Assembly (NCBI RefSeq): GCF_963678635.1
Contig: NC_087066.1
Coordinates: forward strand, 48,645,129 to 48,709,128
Direction of reading: 5' to 3'
DNA: 64,000 nt
Origin: Symsagittifera roscoffensis
Lineage: Eukaryota; Xenacoelomorpha; Acoela; Convolutidae
Shown: positions 1-10,021 of the stretch, piece after piece
Layout of the letters: each line of letters starts with the position of its first letter
Numbering within the stretch: position 1 is the first letter of the stretch
Notes under the pieces: model-generated
The model's database searches: none
The model's input: the letters and a program-made list of their open reading frames with translations, nothing else
What the model was told of the DNA's origin: nothing
Made by a program: the position numbers and the translations under genes

Positions 1-4
1 TCCT

Positions 5-307
5 GTGTCATCAGCTGATAACAAAAGAATAGACTATAACACATTGGAAGCTCTAGACTTTGTTTTAACCATTAGTCATGGAATCAATTTGGCTAATCAT
101 TATTTTATGGCATTTGATCTCACATCTAATCAGGAGGCTTCACATGACATTATTCATCCTGAATTGAATAATTGCACCATTTCAGTAGAACTGAAGTTTC
201 ATGCACTGCTGGGGGAAAATGTAGAGTTACTTTTCATGGGAGAGCGTGCATCAACAGTTTATGTGCGTTCCGATAGAAAAATAGCTAAAAACACTCTTAT
301 GAATTAA
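5..307 (+). pseudogene. Maverick/Polinton capsid-type protein, C-terminal fragment
   Basis: An open frame of 100 codons runs in from the window edge and ends at a TAA. Its second half (an FDLT segment, then ELKFHALLGENVEL, then a short YVRSDRKIAKNT tail) resembles the carboxy end of the capsid-type proteins of nematode Mavericks (the F54H12.2-like family). The assignment is by pattern only. The frame lies directly upstream of a protease of the same element type and on the same strand, which supports it. The start lies outside the window, so a first Met cannot be chosen. It could also be another Maverick virion protein. Confidence 0.5.
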
Positions 308-322
308 ATCGGGAAAACAACG

Positions 323-756
323 GACAATTTCCAGATTACTGAGCGTATTAACCGACGCAAGCATTTGAAACATCGATTTTGCGGCATTACTTTTGCTAAT
401 TTAGCATTTAATACAATATTGAAACGCGACAATACTTTCATGATAGTGAACGCACAAACTCAGACCAGCCAGGAACTCATTGGTTACTGTTTGCTCAAGC
501 TGGTGGTCAAATTTTTTTTGCTGATCTTCTTGGACAAAGCCTACACAACTATCCACATGTATACAAAAATATGAGACGTTCAATCCCTGAGGGAAATCAA
601 ATACTGATGAATAAGCCAATCCAATCAGCTAACTCGGTCTTGTGCGGACTTTATTCTATTTATGTTGCTCATCTTATAATTTCATCTAATTTTCCTATAG
701 GTTTCAAGGTTAACGACCATGACATGATGCGTTTTGCTAAACATATGATGTTATAA
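323..756 (+). pseudogene. Maverick adenain-like cysteine protease, frameshifted
   Basis: Two frames together cover an adenovirus-type maturation protease, which in Mavericks is thought to process virion proteins. The first frame carries FCGITFANLAF and extends to about position 465. There the frame changes and continues with a THWLLFAQ-type catalytic histidine block, an ADLLGQ block and the catalytic cysteine block LCGLYSIYVAH. It ends at TAA 754-756. No ATG is seen at the 5' end and the internal frameshift breaks the gene. The position just after a capsid-type fragment fits Maverick gene order. The family call is confident; activity is very unlikely. Confidence 0.75.
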
Positions 757-1532
757 CTTTGTGATACTGATGCATTTCTTTAATGATTAATAATTGATTT
801 TTTCAAATCATGTTTTATGGTTGCTAGAACACACCGCTGGAATTATCTCAGGCTTCACAAGTTTTTCTCAGAAATTGAAATTTTTCTCCATTATAAATTT
901 AACAAACAAAGTATTTGAATCAAACTCTAAACGACCATACCCACTCAAAATAATAACAAGGTTTTTTTTAAAATTCAGCAGCCTTATCCGCACTCAATAT
1001 TCGAATAAAACGTTCAATGGTTAAATTAGTATTTAGATCAATTTGAGTTTGAATGGATCGAGTCTGTGATGCAAAGCAAATCTGCGGCAATCAATTTCGC
1101 AAAGAAACTCAGGCGTTGTCAAGGTTGTTGGTCGAATTGTAGTTAACAGCCACTTTCATTTTTTCCATCAGTGGTGCTGATAGATGATATTTGCTACACC
1201 CCATAAACAAAGATTTAAAGGAGGAAAGGAGGCAACGTACAATAAAAGATTTTAAGGTCATCTTGTTAACTGCTTCAATGCATTCTTTTGTAAGTTCGAT
1301 AAGAACGTGGTAATGTGGCTGGGCATTGGCAAGGGATTGGGAACAAAAATCGTTCTGATGTGAATGGACTGCAAATGCAAAGTTTGTAATAGACGGAAGG
1401 TCAGAGACGTAGGGTTCATTTTTCAGAAAAAAATTAAAGTTTTTCCAAAATTTTTTAAAGATTCCGGCGATTGTTCATACATTGCTTCAACCACTCTGAT
1501 AATTAATAAATAAAACTGGTTTTTTTTTCAAT
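757..1532. other. Noncoding, AT-rich spacer in Maverick debris
   Basis: No convincing gene is visible. A 76-codon open frame on + (794-1024) lacks recognisable motifs and is probably chance or a remnant. The stretch separates the + strand protease from - strand sequence and may hold degraded Maverick DNA. Confidence 0.4.
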
Positions 1533-1850
1533 TTATTCAAGCCACTCGACATTTTTTGTTAGAATAATCTTCTTCTTCATCGTCTCCGTTTTCACTGTTA
1601 CACCTTTTTTCGGAGTAAACTGATCGTTTTGATTTGTATCGTTGTTTTTGAGGTTTATGGTTTCTTGTTGTGAAAGTTGAAATCTTTTCACCAGTTGGTG
1701 CTTTGACCATTTTTTTACTTTTGAATAATTATCTGCTAAGCAATCAAATTCTTTCGTCGTCAAAGTAACTGCTTGATACGTTTTGAACACCTCTTCGTCA
1801 GTTTTCTTATACAATTTTAGTACCTGTTTTTTCAAATGTTTCTGTTCCAA
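1533..1850 (-). CDS. Hypothetical lysine-rich ORF (105 aa)
   Basis: This is an open frame starting at an ATG (1848-1850) and ending next to an AATAAA-like signal on the - strand, close to the stop. The product is very rich in Lys, Thr and Gln, with no membrane segment and no family I recognise. It lies inside Maverick debris, so it may be a minor Maverick gene. A chance ORF in AT-rich DNA is the main alternative. Confidence 0.3.
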   Translation of the reverse strand: MEQKHLKKQVLKLYKKTDEEVFKTYQAVTLTTKEFDCLADNYSKVKKWSKHQLVKRFQLSQQETINLKNNDTNQNDQFTPKKGVTVKTETMKKKIILTKNVEWLE

Positions 1851-2452
1851 CTCTGACTACACGTTTTTCTCCTGAAGAAATATCACGAAAGTCATCAAAA
1901 AAGTTAGTATCACTTTCAAGAGTGTACGTAGTTGGGTATAGGTATTTTCATTCAACCGTATCAGTCAAGAGACAATTTAAGAATGATTTACCGAACCGCT
2001 GAATAGCTTAACTCGGGCGATTTCTTTTACGGTATTCCTTAAGCTTCATTGGTGACTTTTAATTTGTTTGTAGTTGGAAGTTTATGAGTTTTAGTTATAC
2101 ATGTCAAATTTGTCTGGCAAATTCCCATTTTGGCTCATAAATCTCAACTTTTTTTACCCTGGAGGCATGCATGTTATCTCTTTGAAGTGTAAAACTTCTG
2201 TCATTTTGTGCTAAGGGTATCATAAAAAGGCACCATACTGTTTCTTTGAAGTATAGATTTTCAAAGCGTTCACATTTCTTTTTTAATTGCAAAAGCCCTG
2301 AAAACATATTGAAATTTTACAATCCCATATTTATGATAATTGGCTAAATCTTAGACCACCAGCAATAAAAAACCAAAAGTGGTAGTTCAAACTAGATCTA
2401 TTTACAATTTCTATTCAATCTCTCAAAATCAAACAAAACAAAAATTTTTACG
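1851..2452. other. Noncoding stretch with deletion breakpoints of the tandem duplication
   Basis: A 41-bp sequence starting ATATCACGAAAG (about 1879-1920) and a sequence starting ATAATTGGCTAAATC (about 2336) recur side by side at about 4722-4790. The roughly 413 bp between them here are absent there. A 67-codon frame on - (2104-2307) has no recognisable motif. No gene can be supported. Confidence 0.45.
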
Positions 2453-2647
2453 ATGGTAACTCCGCTGCAAATCATTTCAATTAATTCTCTTGAAAGAGCT
2501 AAATTATACCAAATTTATACCAAAGATTTTATCGTAGTGGTTCAACAGGAACGGAAAATGCGTCATCCAAAAGCAAATCCTTCGAACGATCATGATGTCA
2601 CCCAATTATTTGCTAGATCAACTTGGTATCCTCTAGAAAATTATTAA
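2453..2647 (+). CDS. Small Maverick-region ORF beginning MVTPLQIIS, copy 1
   Basis: A 64-codon frame is preceded by an A-rich leader shared with copy 2 at 4894. The first 43 residues are nearly the same in both copies. Then copy 1 loses a short block present in copy 2 and ends early. The product is basic in the middle (RKMRHPKAN) and I do not recognise a family. Conservation of the frame between duplicates only reflects recent duplication, so function is unproven. Confidence 0.3.
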   Translation: MVTPLQIISINSLERAKLYQIYTKDFIVVVQQERKMRHPKANPSNDHDVTQLFARSTWYPLENY

Positions 2648-2694
2648 TAGAAATCATCGAAATGGTATTACGGCTATAAGGGTATTACGGCTGA

Positions 2695-3465
2695 TGAAAC
2701 CCACAGTAACTTGATTTAAGGCTTTTTGAGATGTAATTTTTGAGATAATTGAAACTCGTTGAAAGTCATCGTTGGCTAAGTGCCGTTCGCTATGAAGACG
2801 TGCTCAGAAAGGGATGAAACCAATTGTTTAGACTGAGCGAGGTCAAACACTAGGCGTTGCCGCCGTTTTCGAGTCTAGGCGGCCACCTTTCGAAAGATTT
2901 TTGGTGGTTTTTGAAAGGACTGAAAATCCACTGAGTCGAGGTCCCCAACACCCTGCAGTGGAAACTATCTACAAGTAAAAGCTGAACCACTGCAAAGGAC
3001 CCATTAGATACTTGAATCAGTGAACATATACGTTGAATGATTCCAAAAAAAAAACAAAAAAATGAAAAAAAATTTGATCTGTTCGGTTTTTTCGATTTTC
3101 AGAAGTTTGACATGAAAAGTTCCCATTATTCAATTTAAAAATTTTTTTGAAATGAAGCTTTATCATTTTTATGACGTTCATCAATAGCTGGAAAACAGTT
3201 ACATCAGTTTTTGTATTTAGTTTGACCGATTAATTAAAACTATCAATTTTATCAATTACAAAATAACGCACAACAATTTGCAATTTAATCAAACTTTTTG
3301 GTTTCAGATTTGATCGTTTTTTTTAATTCTTTGTCAAAAACTGCCTATCATTTACAATAACGCCTTTCATTCATCACCTTGGAACCGTTCCGTTCCATTA
3401 CTAGTCTGAGCTATGTTTACAGCTCAATTGATGATCAGCCACATTCGGTGTAAGGCTTTTCTTTC
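2695..3465. repeat. Inverted-repeat partner 1 (full form)
   Basis: This segment reappears in reverse orientation at about 8860-9205 in shortened form. Shared blocks include GCCTTACACC near one end, GGAACGGAACGGTTCCA (itself nearly palindromic), a GATCAAATCTGAAACAAAAAAG block and ACCCACAGTAACTTGA at the other end. It sits in unit 1 between the small ORF and the polymerase fragment, and is mostly missing from unit 2. It could be part of a Maverick terminal inverted repeat or an inserted foldback element. Confidence 0.6.
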
Positions 3466-3469
3466 ACTC

Positions 3470-4705
3470 TACTTAGTGTTCACAGTTTTTGAGGTTATAG
3501 ATACCAACTGTTGGTCAATAATTTTTAAACTGATAAATATTTTTTCCTTGATAATTTTTGCAGTTCTTCGGCCTTGCGAACAATATCTACAATTAGTCGA
3601 TTCCTTTTTGATTCGCAGAATTTTCCAAACGCACTATTTATAATTTGCTGGAAAAAATCTTGTTCAAACTTGGTAGTATCTTTTTTTCGGAGCTCAGTGT
3701 TCAACTGAACATATGGTGCAATAAATTTTTGATGTCTAAACTGCAGTACTTGATTTATTTTTTCAATTTTCAAACCAATTTGACATAGAGCTGAAGTGTT
3801 AGTTAGTGTACAGTATAATTTTTCTTTGGATGGAAGTTTTATATGAGCTTTGGCGTGGTGCCCACTTTATCCGAAAGGTTCATTTTTTCAACATGTCCAA
3901 TTGAAGCTCACTGAGCCACATTTTGGACATAACCTTTTTGTTGGGGCGAATGGGTAATCCGAATGTGCATCGTGCAAATGATCGGGGTATAAAAATCAAC
4001 GTCCAAAGTATATCCAATTTTCGGATTCTCTGCTCCTGTTGAGAATTTTGGCTATAGTTATCTGGTCATTAAACTCAAATGAGTTAAGTGGAAGAGGAAA
4101 TTACTCCATAATCCCGCCACATAAATTGTTCGCATCTATCATGATAGGGAAAGTGTTAGGCTGTTTAGGGTCGTAATTTTTCACAAGTTTTTTGTTGGCA
4201 GAAACAACTCTTTTCTCAAACACACTGGCAATGTCCCTCCTGATCAGGATTCTACCATATCCAAGTGCTCCCTATCAGTGAGTAAATGGAGGTAAGCCTT
4301 GCATGTTCGCACAAATGCATCCCCTGAGAGATTGCTAACCGTGTAATATAGAGCACAATCTAGCTTATATGTTTCATGACACACTCGTCTAAACTCTTCA
4401 AAAACGCATGCAAGAATCAAGGTATCAGTCGTTGAGATACAAATCACTGTATTAGCCCAAAGTCTGACAACCGAAACGAGTGTACACTACACTAACCATG
4501 CGTGTTGGTATTCTTTTTCACTGACACTAACAGCACCTCCTTGCAGCGTGTTGGTCCACTTGTCCTGTGCAGGTAGTCCATCTTCTTTGTATCTTGCATG
4601 GCTGTCAACATACGAGTAGGGGAAGTAACCTTTTCGTCGAATCAATGCTATATCTTCTTCCGGTCGGCTAGCAAAGTGGCTATTGAGATTTATGATCTTT
4701 TCCAC
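3470..4705 (-). pseudogene. Maverick protein-primed DNA polymerase B, partial copy 1
   Basis: On the - strand, frames 4705-4487, 4447-4244 and 3773-3525 read in order as family B polymerase of the Maverick type. A PYSYVDSHARYKEDGLP block is followed by a block with TDTLILACVF and LLTDREHLDMVE. A region around 4090-4190 then has the motif A signature DANNLYGG followed by a stop, and a last block holds the motif B signature NSAFGKF. Several frameshifts and stops break it. It nearly duplicates 5206-6424. The polymerase would copy the element DNA from a protein primer; this copy is dead. Confidence 0.8.
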
Positions 4706-4717
4706 GGGTATATTCGA

Positions 4718-6424
4718 GCCAATATCACGAAAGTCATCAAAAAAGTTAGTATCACTTTCAAGTTAGTATCACTTTCATAATTGGCTAAATCTTAGACCAC
4801 CAGCAATAAAAAACTAAAAGTGGTAGTTCAAACTAGATCTATTTACAATTTCTATTCACTCTCTCAAAATCAAACAAAACAAAAATTTTTACGATGGTAA
4901 CTCCGCTGCAAATCATTTCAATTAATTCTCTTGAAAGAGCTAAATTATACCAAATTTATACCAGAGATTTTATCGTAGTGGTTCAACAGGAACGGAAAAT
5001 GCGTCATCCAAAAGCAAATCCTTTGAACGATCTTGATCGAGGAAGCAGAGAATTCGATGAATGGGTCACAAAAAACCACATGATGTTACCCAATTATTTG
5101 CTAGATCAACTTGGTATCCTCTAGAAAGTTAGTAATAGAAGTCATCGAAATGGTATTGAGGCTATAAGGGTATTACGGCTGATGAAACCCACAGTAAATT
5201 GATTTAAAATTGTTGGTCAATAATTTTTAAACTGATAAATATTTTTTCCTTGATAATTTTTGCAGTTCTTCGGCCTTGCGAACAATATCTACAATTAGTC
5301 GATTCCTTTTTGATTCGCAGAATTTTCCAAACGCACTATTTATAATTTGCTGGAAAAAATCTTGTTCAAACTTGGTAGTAGCTTTTTTTCGGAGCTCAGT
5401 GTTCAACTGAACATATGGTGCAATAAATTTTTGTTGTCTAAACTGTAGTACTCGATTTATTTTTTCAATTTTCAAACCAAGTTTGACATAGAGCTGAAGT
5501 GTTAGTTAGTGTACAGTATAATTTTTCTTTAGATGGAAGTTTTATATGAGCTTTGGCGTGGTGCCCACTTTATCCGAAAGGTTCATTTTTTCAACATGTT
5601 CAATTGAAGCTCACTGAGCCACATTTTGGACATAACCTTTTTGTTGGGGCGAATGGGTAATCCGAATGTGCATCGTGCAAATGATCGGGGTATAAAAATC
5701 AACGTCCAAAGTATATCCAATTTTCGGATTCTCTGCTCCTGTTGAGAATTTTGGCTATAGTTATCTGGTCATTAAACTCAAATGAGTTAAGTGGAAGAGG
5801 AAATTACTCCATAATCCCGCCATATAAATTGTTCGCATCTATCATGATAGGGAAAAAGTTAGGCTGTTTAGGGTCGTAGCTTTTCACAAGTTTTTTGTTG
5901 GCAGAAACAACTCTTTTCTCAAACACACTGGCAATGCCCCCCTGATCAGGTTTTCTACCATATCCAAGTGCTCCCTATCAGTGAGTAAATGGAGGTAAGC
6001 CTTGCATGTTCGCACAAATGCATTTCCTGAGAGATTGCTAACCGTGTAATATAGAGCACAATCTAGCTTATATGTTTCATGACACACTCGTCTAAACTCT
6101 TCAAAAACGCATGCAAGAATCAAGGTATCAGTCGTTGAGATACAAATCACAGTATTAGCCCAAAGTCTGACAACCGAAACGAGTGTACACTACACTAACC
6201 ATGCGTGTTGGTATTCTTTTTCACTGACACTAACAGCACCTCCTTGCAGCGTGTTGGTCCACTTGTCCTGTGCAGGTAGTCCATCTTCTTTGTATCTTGC
6301 ATGGCTGTCAACATACGAGTAGGGGAAGTAACCTTTTCGTCGAATCAATGCTATATCTTCTTCCGGTCGGCTAGCAAAGTGGTTATTCAGATTTATGATC
6401 TTTTCCACGGGTATATTCCGAGCC
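4718..6424. repeat. Tandem duplication, unit 2 (two internal deletions)
   Basis: This is the second copy of 1878-4717, shortened by about 413 bp and about 785 bp. At the first deletion a 17-bp word (AGTTAGTATCACTTTCA) is present twice in a row (about 4745-4776), a scar of the rearrangement. Beyond 6424 the polymerase continues without a match in unit 1, so this copy carries the original right flank. Confidence 0.7.
4894..5124 (+). CDS. Small Maverick-region ORF beginning MVTPLQIIS, copy 2
   Basis: A 76-codon frame, 12 codons longer than copy 1. The start and first half match copy 1. The second half contains RGSREFDEWVTKNHMMLPN, which copy 1 lacks, so this looks like the more complete version. 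The product is basic, with no membrane segment and no recognised family. It lies on the strand opposite to the adjoining polymerase pseudogene. Confidence 0.35.
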   Translation: MVTPLQIISINSLERAKLYQIYTRDFIVVVQQERKMRHPKANPLNDLDRGSREFDEWVTKNHMMLPNYLLDQLGIL

Positions 6425-8418
6425 AGCTCATCTTGTGAGCTGTTCATAAATTTACAACTGTCCACAAAACGGATTACTTCGTAGACATTACGAACATTTC
6501 CTTTTTCGTTAGTGTACGATCTAATTCCCACTTTCATGGTAAGTGAAATAAATTTTTCGTCATTGAGTGGAATGACCGAAAAGGTGTTTCTGGTATTAGT
6601 ATCTTGCAGACTCTTCAGTACATGGTGCAAATTATAATTCTGGAGATTGTAGGCAAAGACAGGGGTGAATTGTATGGTACGTCTCAGGAAGTTGCATCTG
6701 TTGTGAGCCCATTCGAAGAATGAACCATCGAAATGGTTATGGTCCAATACTTCCGCGTTTGTTTCGGAAAATTCCTCTTGGCAAACCCAGCATTTGTCAC
6801 TGTATTCAAGAATAGTGGTACTTCCGAGGTAGTTCGGATATCTTCGTTTTTAATGATGAAAGTCACGCGCCAATACTTCTAGCATTGGAACAAATTTAGT
6901 CATCGCGTCCACTCCTCGATGAAGTGAAAAAAACTCCGGTTGCGGGTTTCCAGCTTCCACAGCTACAAGGCAAAAACTGCTGGGTTTGTTTTTTTCAATT
7001 ACGGTTGTGCTCGAGCAGGTAGTATTAATTCTCCTTGTCTCCACCTTCTCCAGCACAGACTCCAAATCAAAGTAAACAGCGAATGGGCTATAGCTTCAGG
7101 CACCGATGTTTTTGAAGTGTACACTGCACTTGTCAATGTTTGGCATGGTAACGATTGCTGGTTCGTTCCCCATGCAGAATAACTGGTGGCTCTCAAATCA
7201 TTCCACAGATGAACACCGGTGGAAGCAGTTTCGGCACAGCATGTTTCTCAATCTGAGTTTTCTTTTTTGCATTTTGGTCACTATCTTGTGCGGGTCTCTT
7301 ATCACGAAGTAGCGGTGCGTGCCCATATCGTTTAGAAGCAGCAAATCCACAACAAAATTGGACTGATATTTTGACACTCTCAAAGGTAGAAGAGTCTTTT
7401 CATTGTACCTAGTACCTAGAGAAAAAAAATATTTGAATGATAATTTTATACTTATTTTAAGTCATTATAATAATAATTCATCAACGAATGTGCAGCCAAC
7501 TTTTTGTTTTGATGTGCTTAGATACAGGTTCGCACCAATTAAAAAAAAAGTTGGGTCGACAAAATCAACAGTTGGCTTGTGCGCTCTTGAGTTTCTGCGA
7601 TAATCTTAGTAGCTCGCTTTCTCCGCCTCTTTACTATGCATCGTACAAAGAGTAAGCGGGATTTTGTTCTGCCGATGATACTCAGCAACCAAGCAGTAAT
7701 CAAAGCATCTATCTTCTTCATTATTGCGAATGTTCAACAAGAAGCGTTTGTGTTTCAGAAGATCAGCTGGTAGTGGCAAGTACGATGAACCCCTGATCGG
7801 TGCAGGCTTCACCATTTTTGGGACAATCTTATCAATCCTGCGGATTCTCCAGCCGCTACCATGAGACGCATATTGATGGACAGTAGACAATATTTGTTCT
7901 ACGCAATCATCGAAATGGTCCTGGGTCCATCCTTGAATGTCTACAGCAAGTATTTTGCAATTGGCGAAGATGGTTATTACTTCTTCTGTGCCATCTGCTT
8001 TTTCTTTTTCAAGAGTTACTTCTGCCAAAAGTTGAGCTTTCTGAGGCTCATACATAGTATTTTGATGTATCAGTTCTTCGATGGCACCTCTCTTAGTCAC
8101 GAATAGCGTTTGTAAGTCCACTTCGATTTCCATGGGCATTATATCCTATGTCCTGACTGCTCCATCAAAAGTTGTCTCAGGCTGTATAGAAGTGAGGATT
8201 TCTCGACTCACATTCCATGCTGGCAGACAGTGTTCGTTTCGCATATGCGCAGCATACGCGCGATCATTTTGGAACACATTCATGTCGTAGGGACAAATTC
8301 TTCTTTCTTTCGATTCATCGATTGTTGGGACGCTCCACCACATGTTCCCAAATGACACAAAGCGACTTGTCCTCCAGTTCAAAGTGACCACAGATAAAGT
8401 CGGTTTTGACGGGATCAA
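5206..8418 (-). pseudogene. Maverick protein-primed DNA polymerase B, longest copy (N-terminus to motif B)
   Basis: Reading from 8418 down: a zinc-finger-like segment (RICPYDMNVF...HMRNEH, one Cys replaced by Asp); a 177-aa frame with GSGWRIRRIDKI and PIRGSSYLPLPADLLKHKR; a frame with RVSKYQSNFVVDLLLL and CRNCFHRC; the exonuclease block with a DLESVLEK acidic pair; a frame with LDHNHFDGSFF (extended upstream of its Met), TPVFAYNLQNY and FVDSCKFMNSS; then palm blocks ending with motif B NSAFGKF. At least six frame changes or stops interrupt it. It stops at about 5206 before motif C. Enzyme class is clear from exo and palm motifs; it cannot be functional. Confidence 0.85.
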
Positions 8419-8859
8419 TCTTGTGAACAGCCATTAGAAGTTTTTTTGAGGGTTCGCCGGTCGCTCAGTTTTTTTTGCAGAAATTACAGGCTACGAATTT
8501 TGTAGACAATGCGAGGTTGTTTGTTGAGAATTTCGAAATTTCGGAAAGCAAGGTTCAAATAATGCAGATACTGTTTTACTAGTCAAAAGATTTTAAGTGA
8601 ACTCTTGTTTGTTTTCCGACTGCGATTAAAGCTGTTCAGAATTTCAAACTTTTTCTATCATTGCTCAATTGCCAAACTATGGTAGATCTTAGAATAATAA
8701 ATTCGAGAGGGTGCACCCAAATTGCACACAGTTACATCAAAGAAAACAACTTGAGCTCATTTTCCAAACCTAAAAATAGTTCATATATCAACCAATTTTT
8801 CTGAATTAACTAAAAAGTTCTTAAACAAGTTTTGTAGCTTCAAACAATTCATGAAATGA
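8419..8859. other. Noncoding 5' flank of the polymerase pseudogene
   Basis: No ORF of note. In - orientation this is upstream of the polymerase start, so any promoter of the element would be here, but I see no clear signal. Confidence 0.35.
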
Positions 8860-9205
8860 AAGCCTTACACCAAATGTGGCTAATCATCAATTGAGCTGTA
8901 AACATAGCTCAGACTAGGAATGGAACGGAACGGTTCCAAGATGATGAATGAAAGGCGTTACTGTAAATGATAGGCGGTTTTTGACAAAGAATTTAAAAAA
9001 AAACGATCAAATCTGAAACAAAAAAGTTTGATTAAATTGCAAATTGTTGTGCGTTATGTTGTAATTGATAAAATTGATATTTTTTAATTAAGCGAACGAC
9101 ACTTAGCCCACGATGACCTTCAACGAATTTCGATTGTCTCAAAAATTACATCTCAAAAAAAATGTCAAGTTACTGTGGGTTTCATCAGCCGTAATAACAT
9201 TATAG
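8860..9205. repeat. Inverted-repeat partner 2 (deleted form)
   Basis: This is the reverse complement of about 2695-3465 with an internal gap of roughly 400 bp. The GGAACGGAACGGTTCCA block, the GATCAAATCTGAAACA block and the terminal TCAAGTTACTGTGGGTTTCA block are all present in inverted order. Together the partners flank about 5.4 kb that includes both - strand polymerase pieces. Confidence 0.6.
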
Positions 9206-9616
9206 CAACAGTGTGACACAAAATTGCAGTTCAAGAAATCAGTTTTTGGCAGTTTTTTTTACAAAAACAAAAAAATTTTGGATACTTTTTTTTCTGGTTT
9301 TGTGTTTGAACAGAAACAACATGTCAAGTATTACATACACTGGCCAACTTTCCTTAGCTTAGTTGACCACCTACTGCTGTTTGAAACTAGGAAATAGTTT
9401 TTGATACCAGTATTTGTTTTTATTTAAAATTTTGAGACTCTTAACTTTTTTTAAAAAAAAAAAGAAACTTAAAAAATAATTTTTTGTTCAGTTTTTATTC
9501 TTTCAAAGATTACTGAAAAAATTACAGAAAAAACTTTAAACTAGAAAAAAATCAGAAACAAAACATGAACAAAGATCAAGTCACAAGGCTTTTTTAAAAA
9601 AACTTATCAAACTAAA
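9206..9616. other. Noncoding, homopolymer-rich
   Basis: AT-rich DNA with long T and A runs. No gene, hairpin or repeat that I can support. Confidence 0.4.
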
Positions 9617-9945
9617 TCAAGAACCGCCAAACTGATACACTCTCGGTGGAAACAAAGTTTTTGAGTTTTCAGAGATCTCTAAATTGCAGCTTGCGTTTTT
9701 TCGGCGCATAGCAAGCATTGATAGTGGCCTTTCAGTTACTAAGGTTGGTGCAGTGGGACTTTGACTGCTGGAAGAAGAAGCAGAAGACGTGTGCTGCTGC
9801 TGTTGTTGAGTGATTAAAAAAATATCCGGTTTCACTGGTGTTTTGAGCGTCTGCTGGTCCTCATCTGTTTCTGTTGAATCTTGTGATTCAATCGACTCAA
9901 TTTTCCAGTAGGATTCTTGCTCTGCTAAATCTCTAAAGGATTCTT
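9617..9945 (-). CDS. Hypothetical Gln/Ser-rich ORF, possible exon
   Basis: An open frame runs on - from an AG (possible splice acceptor, AATTAG) at about 9946 to a stop at 9617, about 108 codons. The annotatable Met starts at 9835. The first half is acidic (ESIESQDSTETDEDQQ) and is followed by QQQQQ, a serine cluster SSASSSSSQS and a basic patch AMRRKN. No family is recognised. It lies between inverted Maverick polymerase pieces, so it may be a Maverick accessory gene. Low-complexity composition makes a chance frame less likely but gives no function. Confidence 0.35.
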
Positions 9946-10021
9946 CCTAATTTTTGTAGAAGGGAATCGAGTGGCAATCGTAGTCAAACAGGATTTTTCT
10001 CGGTGAACTATCAAGGCAAGT

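Larger units (their letters stand above)
1878..4717. repeat. Tandem duplication, unit 1 (long form, about 2.84 kb)
   Basis: This block is repeated directly downstream as 4718-6424. Matching landmarks are the ATATCACGAAAG segment, the small + ORF beginning MVTPLQIIS, and about 1.2 kb of - strand DNA polymerase sequence whose ORFs are offset by 1702-1703 bp. Unit 1 keeps two blocks missing from unit 2 (about 1922-2335 and 2720-3505). The right breakpoint falls inside polymerase sequence, where a GAGCC block runs straight into AATATCACG. Confidence 0.7.
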
